DNA of 64,000 bases from CAWIHA01 sp963835855 (GTDB lineage: Bacteria > Acidobacteriota > Terriglobia > Bryobacterales > Bryobacteraceae). Of this stretch, positions 30,726 to 39,844 are shown piece by piece. The stretch's first letter is position 1, and every line of letters begins with the position of its first letter. A model generated the notes under the pieces. That model made no database searches. It was not told the origin of the DNA and worked only from the letters and a program-made list of their open reading frames with translations. The stretch lies in assembly GCA_963835855.1 (NCBI GenBank), contig CAWIHA010000024.1:25520-89519 (forward strand). Direction: 5' to 3'. A program made the position numbers and the translations under genes.

Positions 30726-31040
30726 CTACGGCCCATCGCCTTCATCCTCGACGGTGTGCCTTTGAGGCAGCATGCGTTGGTGCAGGATGCGGGAAACGAC
30801 AATGCCTCCGGCCTCCTGCCGGTAAAAGACGACATGCCGCCCACATTCCATGCGGCGCAGGCCGGGACGAACATCATCATAGGTTCGGCCCAGAGCGGGA
30901 GCATCGGCGAGCATTTGACACCACGCCTCAAGATCGTCGAGGTAGTGGACCGTCCGATCTGCGCCCCAGGTGCGCAGGCTATAAGCACCGATGCCCAGCA
31001 GGTCGGCTTCGGCGCGGCGCGATAAACGAAGCAGAGCCAC
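30726..31040 (-). CDS. parE: ParE/RelE-type toxin
   Basis: 104 residues with the ParE pattern LSRRAEADLLGIGAYSLRTW, then GRTYDDVRPGLRRM and HVVFYRQEAGGIVVSRILH. ParE toxins poison DNA gyrase; RelE relatives cleave mRNA, and ParE is favoured here by the ParD partner. It begins 3 bp after the parD stop. The last 15 residues are a polar extension. Confidence 0.9.
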   Translation of the reverse strand: MALLRLSRRAEADLLGIGAYSLRTWGADRTVHYLDDLEAWCQMLADAPALGRTYDDVRPGLRRMECGRHVVFYRQEAGGIVVSRILHQRMLPQRHTVEDEGDGP

Positions 31041-31043
31041 AGC

Positions 31044-31301
31044 CTAGCGCGGCGTCGTGGGAAGATTCAGCGTATCCCGGACACGTGAAAAAACGTTACC
31101 CTCGGCAACGCCGCTGGCATCGCCTTCGTCGATTGCCGTCCGCAGCGCGGCAAGCTTCGCCTCGTACTCCCGTTCCTCGCGCTCCAGTGTCCGGAGCGCC
31201 GCGCGTACAACCTCGCTGGCGTTCTCGTAGCGGCCGCTTCGGACCTTCTTGAGCACGAAGCGGTCGAGTGCGTCGGTCAAATTGACATTTCGGGTCGGCA
31301 T
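31044..31301 (-). CDS. parD: ParD-type antitoxin
   Basis: 85 residues. N-terminal ribbon-helix-helix (NVNLTDALDRFVLKKVRSG, then YENASEVVRAALRTLE) for DNA binding and autoregulation, C-terminal acidic/hydrophobic toxin-binding tail. Upstream of and nearly touching parE, the standard antitoxin-toxin order. Confidence 0.92.
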   Translation of the reverse strand: MPTRNVNLTDALDRFVLKKVRSGRYENASEVVRAALRTLEREEREYEAKLAALRTAIDEGDASGVAEGNVFSRVRDTLNLPTTPR

Positions 31302-31453
31302 GGTGCTCTCCCGGATCAGTCTAAGTCTACGCTCATCATAGCAGAATCAGCAAAGATTGCCAATGTGTTAGAAGGCCAAGCCCAAGCTCGCTGAACCCAG
31401 GGTGAACCGGGCACTTGTCAGCAATCCACGCTGAGCATATCGCGGTTGACGGG

Positions 31454-32083
31454 TTATCTCCCGCTCTGCCCTGTGCCGCTTCCGTGTCCGGCCGTTTCGA
31501 GCAGATACCCGCGCTTGCCGGCGTTAACGGCGCGCGTTCGCCCGATATCCGAGACCACGCCTGCGGCCTCGTGGATGTGGCCGCAGACGAAGTATTCCGG
31601 CTGGTGCCGGCCGATGAACTCGCGCACCGACCGGCTGCCGGCGTGAACGCCCTCGCGAACGCGATCGAGCGGCGTTCCGAGCGGCGGGCAATGGCAAATC
31701 AGCACCAGCGGTTTTAACCGGGCAAAGGGTTTGAGGCGCTCGGCAATTTCCTCTTCGCTGTATTCGCCCGGAGTGTTGAACGGCGTCGGGCTGGAGTAAC
31801 CGAGCCCGGCAATGTGAAAGCCCCCGGCCTCGAAGCTCTTCCCGTGAAAATCGTTCAAACCGAATTTGGCGGTGAAGGCGGCGATCTGCGCGGCCGATTC
31901 GTGATTGCCGGGCAGCACGTAGACGCGCCCGGCGCGGCGCCGCAGGATTTCTCCGCATTCCTCCAGGCCGCGGCCGAAAGTGGCCAGGTCGCCGGCGGCG
32001 AAATAGTAATCGGCCTGGATGGCCATCAACCGCTCCAGCGCTGCATAGTCGCCATGAATATCTGAGAACACGAGCAACTTCAT
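31454..32083 (-). CDS. Calcineurin-like metallophosphoesterase
   Basis: 209 residues from ATG at 32083 (MKLLVFSDIHGDY). All metal-binding motifs are present: DIHGD, GDLATFG, GNHES, CHCPP and CGHIHEAAG. The family includes phosphodiesterases and phosphatases; the substrate is unknown. It resembles the single-domain YfcE/Rv0805-like group in size. Confidence 0.88.
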   Translation of the reverse strand: MKLLVFSDIHGDYAALERLMAIQADYYFAAGDLATFGRGLEECGEILRRRAGRVYVLPGNHESAAQIAAFTAKFGLNDFHGKSFEAGGFHIAGLGYSSPTPFNTPGEYSEEEIAERLKPFARLKPLVLICHCPPLGTPLDRVREGVHAGSRSVREFIGRHQPEYFVCGHIHEAAGVVSDIGRTRAVNAGKRGYLLETAGHGSGTGQSGR

Positions 32084-32202
32084 AAAACGTGCATCATACC
32101 GCAAGGTTCGCTTCATGCGGCCGGATGCAGCGAGCCGCCGTGCAGCTTTCAGTGAGCGATGGGGCTTCGCCGCCTCGCCGCCGCCCCAATCCGCGGCGCG
32201 GC

Positions 32203-33231
32203 TTACATCGCCAGGCGGGCAGTAAGTTTTCGCAGCTTCTTGAGTTCGGCCGCGCGTTTGCGGTCCGGATGTTCGGCCAGGAACTGGCTCATCCGATCCA
32301 GGTTGGCATTGGCCGGAGCGGTCTCATGTCCTTCGGCGTAGAGGCGCACCAGCGTCGTCATCGCGTTCCAGTATTCGTTGCCGTCCCGGTAGCGTAAGGG
32401 CGCCGCGCGCAGGCTCATGATGCCCAGCAGCCCGGTGGCTTTTTCGGGCTGGCCGGCTTGGCGATAGCAGCGGACTTGAATGGTCCAGGCCTTCCAGTAC
32501 TTGGCCCTCATCTCAAACACGTTTTGACGCTTGTAATCGATCGTGTACCAATCGAAGGGGCGGATGCGTTGTAGCCGCCATTCGTCGTCCGTGAGGCCCT
32601 GAATGGTCATGGCAATGATTCGTTCAGGGTCGCCGCCTTGGTCCAGCAGCCGCTCCGCCTCATCCAGCAGCGGGCTCAGATTGGGCAAGGGGCCGGGACG
32701 ATGCGCCAGCTTCCCGCCGGGACAAAGCGCAAGGAATTTTTTCCGCTCGGCCTTTTCCTTGGCGGAATCCTGGAAGCGATCGGAGGCGTAAATCTCGGCG
32801 AGCGTGCGATGAGCTGGGGCGAAATCCGGGTGCTCGGAAACGATTTCGGTCATCGCCTGGATGGTGGAAACGGTGGTCCGGCCAACCAGGGTTCGCGCGT
32901 TCAGGTATTGGTACATCAATTCGCCGGGATGCTCAAAATAGAGCTTCCGGTATTCCTCCGTCAGTTGCTTCAGGTGGCCTTCGACTCCATGCTCGTGGAC
33001 GGCATCCTGATACCGCTCGTGGACGAACAGGTTATCCGGATAGCGCTGGCGGAGCGCGAGAAACGGGGCGACGTTCCGATCGAACGCGAACGGATCGGCA
33101 ATAGGGATGGCGGCGGCCTTCTCGATCTCGGCGCGGATTTCAGGCGCCGGCCCGCAGGCGCCGGGCGCAGCGCACCACGCTACTGCCGGGACGGCGAGAG
33201 CGAGCAAGATGCGCCGGAGCGAAATCGGCAT
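32203..33231 (-). CDS. Hypothetical secreted TPR-like protein
   Basis: 342 residues with an N-terminal signal peptide (RILLALAVPAVAWCAAPGAC); the Cys near residue 20 or 26 could serve as a lipoprotein site but the lipobox is poor. The rest is helix-rich, with spaced Ala/Tyr/Pro residues as in tetratricopeptide repeats (FAPAHRTLAEIYASD, then KAWTIQVRCYRQAGQPEKA). Probably a periplasmic scaffold. Function unknown. It is followed upstream on the same strand by the di-heme oxidoreductase, from which a strong terminator separates it. Confidence 0.65.
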   Translation of the reverse strand: MPISLRRILLALAVPAVAWCAAPGACGPAPEIRAEIEKAAAIPIADPFAFDRNVAPFLALRQRYPDNLFVHERYQDAVHEHGVEGHLKQLTEEYRKLYFEHPGELMYQYLNARTLVGRTTVSTIQAMTEIVSEHPDFAPAHRTLAEIYASDRFQDSAKEKAERKKFLALCPGGKLAHRPGPLPNLSPLLDEAERLLDQGGDPERIIAMTIQGLTDDEWRLQRIRPFDWYTIDYKRQNVFEMRAKYWKAWTIQVRCYRQAGQPEKATGLLGIMSLRAAPLRYRDGNEYWNAMTTLVRLYAEGHETAPANANLDRMSQFLAEHPDRKRAAELKKLRKLTARLAM

Positions 33232-33252
33232 TCTTATGAGGGCTAAGGCGGA

Positions 33253-33282
33253 AACGCGGAGGGCCCTTTGGCCCTCCGCGTT
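33253..33282 (-). terminator. Strong hairpin terminator after the di-heme oxidoreductase gene
   Basis: A perfect 13-bp stem (AACGCGGAGGGCC at 33253-33265 with GGCCCTCCGCGTT at 33270-33282) and a 4-base loop lies 22 bp downstream of the minus-strand gene ending at 33304. The T run is short (TTT), but stem strength and position support a terminator. Confidence 0.75.
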
Positions 33283-33303
33283 CCTCTTGCTAAGTGAAGT
33301 CTA

Positions 33304-34773
33304 CTACAGCGAGCGCAGGAAATTCACCAGATCCTGCTTCTGCGACGAGCTGAGCGCATTGAAGTTGGTGATGACGCCGTTGGCTTCCGAGCCAGAGACC
33401 GTCCCCGCCGAATAGGGGTCGAATTCAACGCCATTCGCGTTGAATTGCAAAGAATCCGAGTGGATCACAGAGTCGCCGTTGCCGGGCGTACTGAAGTGGT
33501 CCGCGATGGCCGTCAGCAAGTTGGCTGTGCGGCCGTCGTGCAGGAAGAACAACCGCTGGCCGACGCCCCAGAGCGGAGCGGTTCTGAACTCATCGACGGT
33601 GGCGACGCCCTGAACCACGCCATCCGCCAGAGTGTCGCCCATGTGGTGCAGGGCGATATCCGAATAGGGATGATAGGTCACGTTGGACATGCCGGTGAAC
33701 TTCGATGCCGCTGTGGTGAGCGAGGTGCTGTGGCACAGGTTGCAGCCGATGGTGGTGAACAGCACCTGGCCGTTCTTTTGGGAGGTCGTCGAAGTGGTCG
33801 GCGCCGGCGGCGCTGAGAGGCGCATTGCCGCGGCGAAGTTCACGATGTCCGATGACATCTGCGATGCCGTGCCGGTGGTCGTGCCGTTGTCGGGGTTCAA
33901 GATGTTAGTCGAATCCTCCGGCGTAGCGTTAAACACGCAACCGGCGACGACGGCGCGCTCGTTCGAGAACAACTCGTTGGAGACGCCCTGCTCCACGTTG
34001 TAAGCCTCGCCGGAAAACATCAGCAGCGATTTGTTCTGGGCCTTCCAGCCGAAGCGCGTAATCGTGCCGTCGTTGCCGCTGTAGTTGAACTCGCCAGCGA
34101 TACCGAGTTTGGCTCGCTGGGATGCAGTCGCCGCCAGGTTTGCCAGCAAAGTGGCGTCTGGCGTGTTCTCCACTAAGCCGTCGCCGAAAAGTTGGATAGG
34201 GGTGCGGAAAATCGCGTTCTTGGCGGCAAGCTGGGTGGCGAAGGGCGGCTGGGCTTCCGTGCAGCCGGGAGCATCCGTGCGGCCGGCGATCGTGTACAAG
34301 TCATGAACACCGCCGTCGAGCGCGGCGTTGTAATTACTAGGGTTGGTCGAGATAAACCGGGCCTCGCGCACCGGCCCGTTGGCGGTGATGAACGAGGGGA
34401 CCGTGTTCCTGGCGCCGTCAAGCGTGGCGAGCGCCACCTGCGGGTTTGGAACCGGGTTCTGCGGACTGGTCAGGCCGGGGCTGCTGCCGAGGACGGCCGG
34501 CTGCGAATGGCACTGAGCGCAGCTATTGCCGTTGAAGGTCGGCCCCAAGCCGCTTCCCGCTTCGATAGTTCCGGACACCGAATCCACTTCCTGGAAGACA
34601 GCTAGGGCTTGGGCGAAGAATGCCCGCTCGTTCGCGTTCAGGGTGGGGTAAAAGCTGCCCGCGCCCGCTGCACCGCCACGCGGGCCGGGGTCGGTTTGAG
34701 CACTCAGGATACCCGCGCAAAGTACGAGGGCTACTGCGCAGGCAAGATAACGCACGGATGTTCTCAAAGACAT
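33304..34773 (-). CDS. Di-heme oxidoreductase (DUF1111/DHOR-type), secreted
   Basis: 489 residues from ATG at 34773, chosen because AAAGGAG lies 5 bases upstream. A signal peptide (VRYLACAVALVLCAGILSAQ) precedes two c-type haem sites, CAQCH and CNLCH, typical of the DHOR family related to di-haem peroxidases. The N-terminal FNGNSCAQCHSQP and the C-terminal APLWGVGQRLFFLHDGR are characteristic. It acts in the periplasm; substrates of the family are poorly known. Divergent from kgd across a 559-bp structured region. Confidence 0.87.
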   Translation of the reverse strand: MSLRTSVRYLACAVALVLCAGILSAQTDPGPRGGAAGAGSFYPTLNANERAFFAQALAVFQEVDSVSGTIEAGSGLGPTFNGNSCAQCHSQPAVLGSSPGLTSPQNPVPNPQVALATLDGARNTVPSFITANGPVREARFISTNPSNYNAALDGGVHDLYTIAGRTDAPGCTEAQPPFATQLAAKNAIFRTPIQLFGDGLVENTPDATLLANLAATASQRAKLGIAGEFNYSGNDGTITRFGWKAQNKSLLMFSGEAYNVEQGVSNELFSNERAVVAGCVFNATPEDSTNILNPDNGTTTGTASQMSSDIVNFAAAMRLSAPPAPTTSTTSQKNGQVLFTTIGCNLCHSTSLTTAASKFTGMSNVTYHPYSDIALHHMGDTLADGVVQGVATVDEFRTAPLWGVGQRLFFLHDGRTANLLTAIADHFSTPGNGDSVIHSDSLQFNANGVEFDPYSAGTVSGSEANGVITNFNALSSSQKQDLVNFLRSL

Positions 34774-34907
34774 GCAGACTCCTTTCAAGTCAAGCTGCCG
34801 AGTTGACGCTCTAAGCTTTGCCCAACTGCTGGCAGAGCCAACACCACTGAGCCGTTGTGGGTAAATTTTGTAACTTGAGGCAACCGGCTAGCGTCATGAG
34901 GAGTGCT

Positions 34908-35107
34908 AGCTTGGATGCGTTAGTCCGGTGTCCAAGCTACTGGGCCCTCTCCCACGGCGGGGGCCCATTACGGAGCAGATTCGGGCCTGAGTCTGCTCCG
35001 CGTTAAAAGGCCGCTCGTCCTTTTCGGCGCCCTGCGGCGCTCGTGTCGGGTTCCAGATCCCCCTCGGCGATCCCCACCCTCGACCTCTCAATGGTCGTTC
35101 TGAGAGG
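34908..35107. other. Array of six consecutive hairpins
   Basis: Perfect inverted repeats follow each other: AGCTTGGA/TCCAAGCT (34908-34938), TGGGCCC/GGGCCCA (34941-34967), GGAGCAGA/TCTGCTCC (34972-34999), AAAAGG/CCTTTT (35005-35024), GCGCC/GGCGC (about 35027-35040) and CCTCTCA/TGAGAGG (35084-35107). Each would form a stem of 5-8 bp. Such a run is unusual for a simple promoter region; it may be a structured leader, a small RNA or a recombination remnant. Confidence 0.5.
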
Positions 35108-35173
35108 ATTGTTAAAATTTCGTAAAATGCCTTGTGAACAGATTTTCAGCGGAACCGGTCTTGAATGCAAGCT

Positions 35174-35206
35174 TTTTAATGTTCCAGGAGAGCGTTTTAA
35201 TGTTCC
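35174..35206 (+). promoter_or_regulatory. Tandem 12-bp direct repeat upstream of kgd
   Basis: TTTTAATGTTCC occurs at 35174-35185 and again at 35195-35206, 21 bp apart, i.e. two helical turns, so two protein protomers would bind on the same face of DNA. It lies about 127 bp upstream of the kgd start. Operator function is inference. Confidence 0.4.
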
Positions 35207-35332
35207 GTGGCCCAGGCGCGGTAACCGTTGTGGCTAACAGCCTACGGCACGGTTCCGGTATCATAAAAAGAGGGCCGGAAGCGCGTAAGAGTAACCTGCT
35301 GAGGTCACATTCACTGGGGAGATTCTATATCC

Positions 35333-38300
35333 ATGGCGGAGAAAGTCGATCCGGCGCTGGGAATCAACGCCTGGCTCGAAGATGAGTTGTACCGGGAATA
35401 TCTGCACGACCGGGCCGCCGTCGATGAAAGCTGGAAAAAGGTGTTTGAATCGAGCGGCTTGGCGGCAACGGCGGGTGTGCCCGAGCCTGCCGCCGCCCAG
35501 GAAGCTGCCGAGGGGCCTGGACCGGCCCCGCAAACCAGCACGGTTGCAGACTGGCAGCCCCTACGCGGCCCCGCCGCGCGGCTCGCCGGGAACATGACGG
35601 CCAGCCTCTCGGTTCCCACTGCGACCTCCCAGCGCACCATCCCCGTCAAGGTGGCCGACGAAAACCGCACCATCATCAACGAGCACCGCATACTGCTCGG
35701 CCAGAGCAAAATCTCTTACACACACTTGATCGGTTGGGCCATCCTTAAGGCGCTCAACACGTATCCGAACCTCAACAACGCTTACGCCGAGCGCGACGGC
35801 GGGCCGTTCCGCCATGTACGCAAGCAAATCAATTTCGGCGTTGCGGTGGACCTGGAGGGCAAAGACGGCGGCCGCTCGCTGCTGGTGCCGAACATCAAGA
35901 ACGCAGGCGCTCTCGATTTTCAGCAATTCATTTCCGCTTTCGACGATTTGATCGCGCGCGCACGCACGGGAAAACTCGCACCCGAAGATTTCCAGGACAC
36001 CACGATCTCGCTGACGAATCCGGGCACGCTCGGAACCGCCGGCTCGGTCCCGCGGCTGATGGCCGGCCAGGGCGCCATCGTCGCAACGGGCGCAATCGAC
36101 TACCCCGCCGAGTACCAGGGCGCGGCGCCCGAAACGCGCGCCATTCTTGGCATCAGCAAAGTGATGACGATCACCTGCACTTACGACCACCGCATTATTC
36201 AGGGCGCCGAATCGGGCTTGTTCTTGGCGAAGGTGCAGGCGCTGCTCCGGGGCGAAGACCGCTTTTACGAAGAGATTTTTGCGGACCTGCGGCTGCCGCA
36301 TCAGCCCGTGCGATGGGAGCCGGACCGCCAGTCGCGGCTGCTGGGCGCGGAGACCGGCCGCACCCCGGAAATCGCCAAGCAAGCCGCGGTCCTTCAGCTC
36401 ATCAATGCCTACCGGGTGCGAGGCCACCTGATTGCGGATCTCGATCCTCTGGGCGCCGAGCCGAGCTATCATCCCGAGCTGGATCCCTCCAATTACGGCC
36501 TGACCATCTGGGATCTCGATCGCGAATTCCTCACCGGCAGCCTTGGCGAAGCGTTCCGGGAGGGCGCTCCGCAGCCGGTTGCGGCGCTGCGCGAGATCCT
36601 GGAGACGCTGCGCCAGACCTACTGCGGCAAGATCGGCTGCGAGTATATGAACATCCAGGTGCCCGAGCAGAAGCGCTGGTTGCAACTGCGGATGGAGCCA
36701 ACGGCGAACCACTGGCCGCTCGAGCGCGCGACGCGCCGCCGCATCCTGGAACGCCTCGTCGAGGCTGAGGAATTCGAGCACTTCCTGCATTCGCGCTTCG
36801 TCGGGCACAAGCGATTTTCACTCGAAGGGGCCGAGAGCGCCATTGCGATCCTGGATGAGCTGTTGGAACGCGCCGCCGCGCGCGGCGTCCAAGAGATCGT
36901 CATCGGCATGGCCCACCGCGGGCGTCTGAACGTGCTCGCGAACGTCATCGGCAAGCCGCTCGCGCAGGTCTTCTCCTCGTTTGAGGGCGAGGACCCGGCC
37001 AGCGTGCAGGGCTCGGGCGACGTGAAGTACCACCTGGGCGCGAGTGGCGTGCGGGTGTTCGAGGATGGCCGCGAGATCGTGGTTTCCGTTTCGCCCAACC
37101 CGAGCCACCTCGAAGCGGTCGATCCGGTGGTCGAGGGGATCGTCAGACCGAAGCAGGACCGCCTCGGCGACACGAAGCGCGAGCGCGTGATTCCGGTGCT
37201 GGTGCACGGCGACGCGGCGTTCGCCGGCCAGGGCGTGGTCGCGGAAACGCTGAACCTCTCCCAGCTCGATGGCTACTCGACCGGCGGCACGGTGCACTTG
37301 ATCATCAACAACCAGATCGGTTTCACGACGCCGCCCGAAGAGGCGCGCTCGACGCCGTACTCGACGGACGTGGCGCGCATGGTGCAGGCGCCGATCTTCC
37401 ACGTGAACGGCGACGACCCCGAGGCCGCCATCCGCGCCGTCGAGGTCGCTTTCGATTACCGCCAGGAGTTCAAGAAGGACGTCGTCATCGACATGATCTG
37501 CTACCGGCGGCACGGCCACAACGAAGGCGACGACCCGAGCTACACGCAGCCGATCCTCTACCGCAAGATCCGCGAGCATCCGCCGGTGGCGGCCCTTTAC
37601 GCCGGGCGGCTGGTGCGCGAGGGCGTTTTCGAGCAGGCTGAAATCGATCAGTTGCGGAAGCGCGCAAGCTCGCGGCTCGCCGAAGCGTTCGATGCCGCGG
37701 AGAAGTCGGCGGAGGACTTCGAGGTGCAGGAGCTCACACCGCTCGCGGTGAAAGACGCCGGCGCGCTGCGGCCCAATACCAGCGTTCCCCGCGCCACGCT
37801 TGAGCGCATCGTCGAAGGACTCAGCGCGTTTCCGGCGGATTTCCATCTGCACCCGAAGCTGCGCGGCTTCGTCGAGCGGCGGAAAGAGGCGTTTCGCAAG
37901 GGCGGGCCGATCGATTGGGCCTTCGCCGAAGCGCTGGCCTTCGGCAGTCTGGTGCTCGAAGGCACGCCGGTGCGGCTCAGCGGGCAGGATTCGAGCCGGG
38001 GCACGTTCACGCAGCGCCACGCGAACTTCTACGACTACGAAGATGGGCGCGAGTACTGCCCCTTGAAGCACCTCGCTCCGGGCCAAGCGCGCTTCGAGGC
38101 TTACGACAGCTTGTTGAGCGAGAACGCCGTGCTCGGTTTCGAGTTCGGCTACAGCCTGGGCGATCCGCTGACGCTGGTCCTGTGGGAAGCGCAATTCGGC
38201 GATTTCGCGAACGGCGCGCAGGTGGTCATCGACCAATTCATTGCCGGCTCCGAAGACAAGTGGGGCCAGCCGAGCGGCCTGACGCTGCTGCTGCCGCACG

Positions 38301-39010
38301 GTTACGAAGGCCAGGGGCCGGAGCACTCGAGCGCGCGCATCGAGCGTTTTCTACAGCTCGCGGCCGGCGGCAATATCCAGGTGGTGAATCCGACAACGCC
38401 GGCGCAATACTTCCACGTGCTCCGGCGGCAGATGCACGGCGGCGCCGGCCGCCGGGGCATTCGCAAGCCGCTCATTATCTTCACGCCAAAGAGTCTCTTG
38501 CGGCATCCGATGGCGGTTTCCAGGGTCGACGAATTGGGCGGCGCCGGCTTCTGCGAGGTGATCGGCGAGACCGCCGCGATCGATGCCGGGCGCGTGACGC
38601 GCGTTCTGCTGTGCTCGGGCAAAGTCTACTACGATCTTGTGGCCGCGCGCGAGGAAAAGCAGGCCGAGCATGTCGCGATCGTGCGCCTCGAACAACTCTA
38701 TCCCTTCCCGTATTCCGAAGTGCAGGACGCGCTCGAGCGGTATCCGCTCACCGCGGAAGTAGTATGGGTGCAGGAGGAGCCGCGGAACATGGGACCTTGG
38801 CGGTTCATTCATGAGCAGGTGCAGCCGCTGATCGCGGAAACGCGCCGCTTGCTGCATTACGCCGGCCGGCCGGAGAGCGCATCCACGGCAACCGGCTCGC
38901 ATCGCCGCCACCTTGAGGAGCAGAAGGCGCTGGTCGAAGAGGCCCTTGCGGACGCCGCTGCGGTGCGCCCGAGCAACGTCCGCGTCATCAGCCGGAGAAA
39001 AGCGCGGTAA
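35333..39010 (+). CDS. kgd: Kgd-type multifunctional 2-oxoglutarate enzyme (E2 catalytic domain fused to E1)
   Basis: 1225 residues, close to the length of mycobacterial Kgd. A short SucA-like N-terminus (NAWLEDELYREYLHD) and a linker precede an E2 acyltransferase catalytic domain with the active-site His286 in TYDHRIIQGAESG; there is no lipoyl domain. From about residue 350 on comes the full thiamine-dependent E1 (PSNYGLTIWDLDREF, IGMAHRGRLNVLANV, RRHGHNEGDDPSYTQP, C-terminal WVQEEPRNMGPW). It decarboxylates 2-oxoglutarate in the TCA cycle. The fusion is best known in Actinobacteria, where a lipoyl E2 is supplied by the pyruvate dehydrogenase. ATG at 35333 follows GGGGA. Confidence 0.93.
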   Translation: MAEKVDPALGINAWLEDELYREYLHDRAAVDESWKKVFESSGLAATAGVPEPAAAQEAAEGPGPAPQTSTVADWQPLRGPAARLAGNMTASLSVPTATSQRTIPVKVADENRTIINEHRILLGQSKISYTHLIGWAILKALNTYPNLNNAYAERDGGPFRHVRKQINFGVAVDLEGKDGGRSLLVPNIKNAGALDFQQFISAFDDLIARARTGKLAPEDFQDTTISLTNPGTLGTAGSVPRLMAGQGAIVATGAIDYPAEYQGAAPETRAILGISKVMTITCTYDHRIIQGAESGLFLAKVQALLRGEDRFYEEIFADLRLPHQPVRWEPDRQSRLLGAETGRTPEIAKQAAVLQLINAYRVRGHLIADLDPLGAEPSYHPELDPSNYGLTIWDLDREFLTGSLGEAFREGAPQPVAALREILETLRQTYCGKIGCEYMNIQVPEQKRWLQLRMEPTANHWPLERATRRRILERLVEAEEFEHFLHSRFVGHKRFSLEGAESAIAILDELLERAAARGVQEIVIGMAHRGRLNVLANVIGKPLAQVFSSFEGEDPASVQGSGDVKYHLGASGVRVFEDGREIVVSVSPNPSHLEAVDPVVEGIVRPKQDRLGDTKRERVIPVLVHGDAAFAGQGVVAETLNLSQLDGYSTGGTVHLIINNQIGFTTPPEEARSTPYSTDVARMVQAPIFHVNGDDPEAAIRAVEVAFDYRQEFKKDVVIDMICYRRHGHNEGDDPSYTQPILYRKIREHPPVAALYAGRLVREGVFEQAEIDQLRKRASSRLAEAFDAAEKSAEDFEVQELTPLAVKDAGALRPNTSVPRATLERIVEGLSAFPADFHLHPKLRGFVERRKEAFRKGGPIDWAFAEALAFGSLVLEGTPVRLSGQDSSRGTFTQRHANFYDYEDGREYCPLKHLAPGQARFEAYDSLLSENAVLGFEFGYSLGDPLTLVLWEAQFGDFANGAQVVIDQFIAGSEDKWGQPSGLTLLLPHGYEGQGPEHSSARIERFLQLAAGGNIQVVNPTTPAQYFHVLRRQMHGGAGRRGIRKPLIIFTPKSLLRHPMAVSRVDELGGAGFCEVIGETAAIDAGRVTRVLLCSGKVYYDLVAAREEKQAEHVAIVRLEQLYPFPYSEVQDALERYPLTAEVVWVQEEPRNMGPWRFIHEQVQPLIAETRRLLHYAGRPESASTATGSHRRHLEEQKALVEEALADAAAVRPSNVRVISRRKAR

Positions 39011-39082
39011 GACCGACGCAGACTCCTCCGGAGCCGCCACACTTTTTCCGGGAACATCGCTGTCAAGATTTCACCGCCGGGA

Positions 39083-39841
39083 TCAGCCCCCGATCTTCCA
39101 GAGCACCTGCCGCAGAATGCCCAGCCAGGTCCCGGCGTCATTGGCGCCCAGGTTGAGGCGGCGGACGAGCCGCCGGATCTTTTGTTCGGCAGATGGCGCA
39201 GTGCGCGGCTTGATATAGCCGCTGCGCCGCAGAGCCTCGAGCAGCAGCGCGGTGAAGCGCTCGACCTCGGCGGCCGGCGCGGGCCTGGATTTTCCGGGTT
39301 CCCGCCGGGCGGCTTTCGCATCGCGGACCAGCTCGTACAGGCAGACCGCCACCGCCTGGCCCAGGTTCATCGACTCGTGTTCCGGGCGCGCCGGAATGCG
39401 CATGAGCCAGTGGCAGTGGCTCAGGTCTTCGTTAGAGAGGCCGAACTTTTCGGAACCGAACAGCAGAGCGGCGGGACCGCCTGAGGCCGCCCCGCCCGCC
39501 AGCGCGCGCCGGATCAGCCGCGCGCCGTACTCCAGCCTGCGCAGCGGATGCTGCAGCTCGCGATGACCCACAGCCGTCGTGCCGACCACTAACGTGCAAT
39601 CGGCGACGGCTTCCGCTACGGTCTTGTAGTCCTCTGCGTTTTTAAGCAGCGCGGCGGCGCCGGCCGCCGAGCGCGCCTCCCGGAATGCGACCTCGTAAGG
39701 ATTGACGACGCGCAGGTGCAGGAAACCGAAATTGCTCATTGCGCGGGCGGCCGCGCCGATGTTGAGCGGGTTGCGCGCCGCCACCAGCACCACCCGCAGG
39801 CGGCCGCGATCAATCGATTCCGGCGATTCGGCTTGGGACAA
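39083..39841 (-). CDS. trmJ: TrmJ-type SPOUT rRNA/tRNA 2'-O-methyltransferase
   Basis: 252 residues. SPOUT fold: N-terminal VVLVAARNPLNIGAAARAMSNFGF, a central LLFGSEKFGLSNEDL and the trefoil-knot SAM-binding MNLGQAVAVCLYEL. Best match is TrmJ, which methylates position 32 of tRNAs; TrmH-type relatives are the alternative. Starts 3 bp after korB on the same strand, so it is last in a korA-korB-trmJ transcript. Confidence 0.88.
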   Translation of the reverse strand: MSQAESPESIDRGRLRVVLVAARNPLNIGAAARAMSNFGFLHLRVVNPYEVAFREARSAAGAAALLKNAEDYKTVAEAVADCTLVVGTTAVGHRELQHPLRRLEYGARLIRRALAGGAASGGPAALLFGSEKFGLSNEDLSHCHWLMRIPARPEHESMNLGQAVAVCLYELVRDAKAARREPGKSRPAPAAEVERFTALLLEALRRSGYIKPRTAPSAEQKIRRLVRRLNLGANDAGTWLGILRQVLWKIGG

Positions 39842-39844
39842 CGC

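Larger units (their letters stand above)
34774..35332. other. Structured intergenic region between DHOR gene and kgd
   Basis: 559 bases without a convincing gene. It contains a chain of six hairpins (34908-35107), an AT-rich stretch with two TAAAAT boxes (35113-35118 and 35123-35128) that could be -10 elements, and a 12-bp direct repeat (35174-35206). It probably holds the divergent promoters of the flanking genes. Confidence 0.55.
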
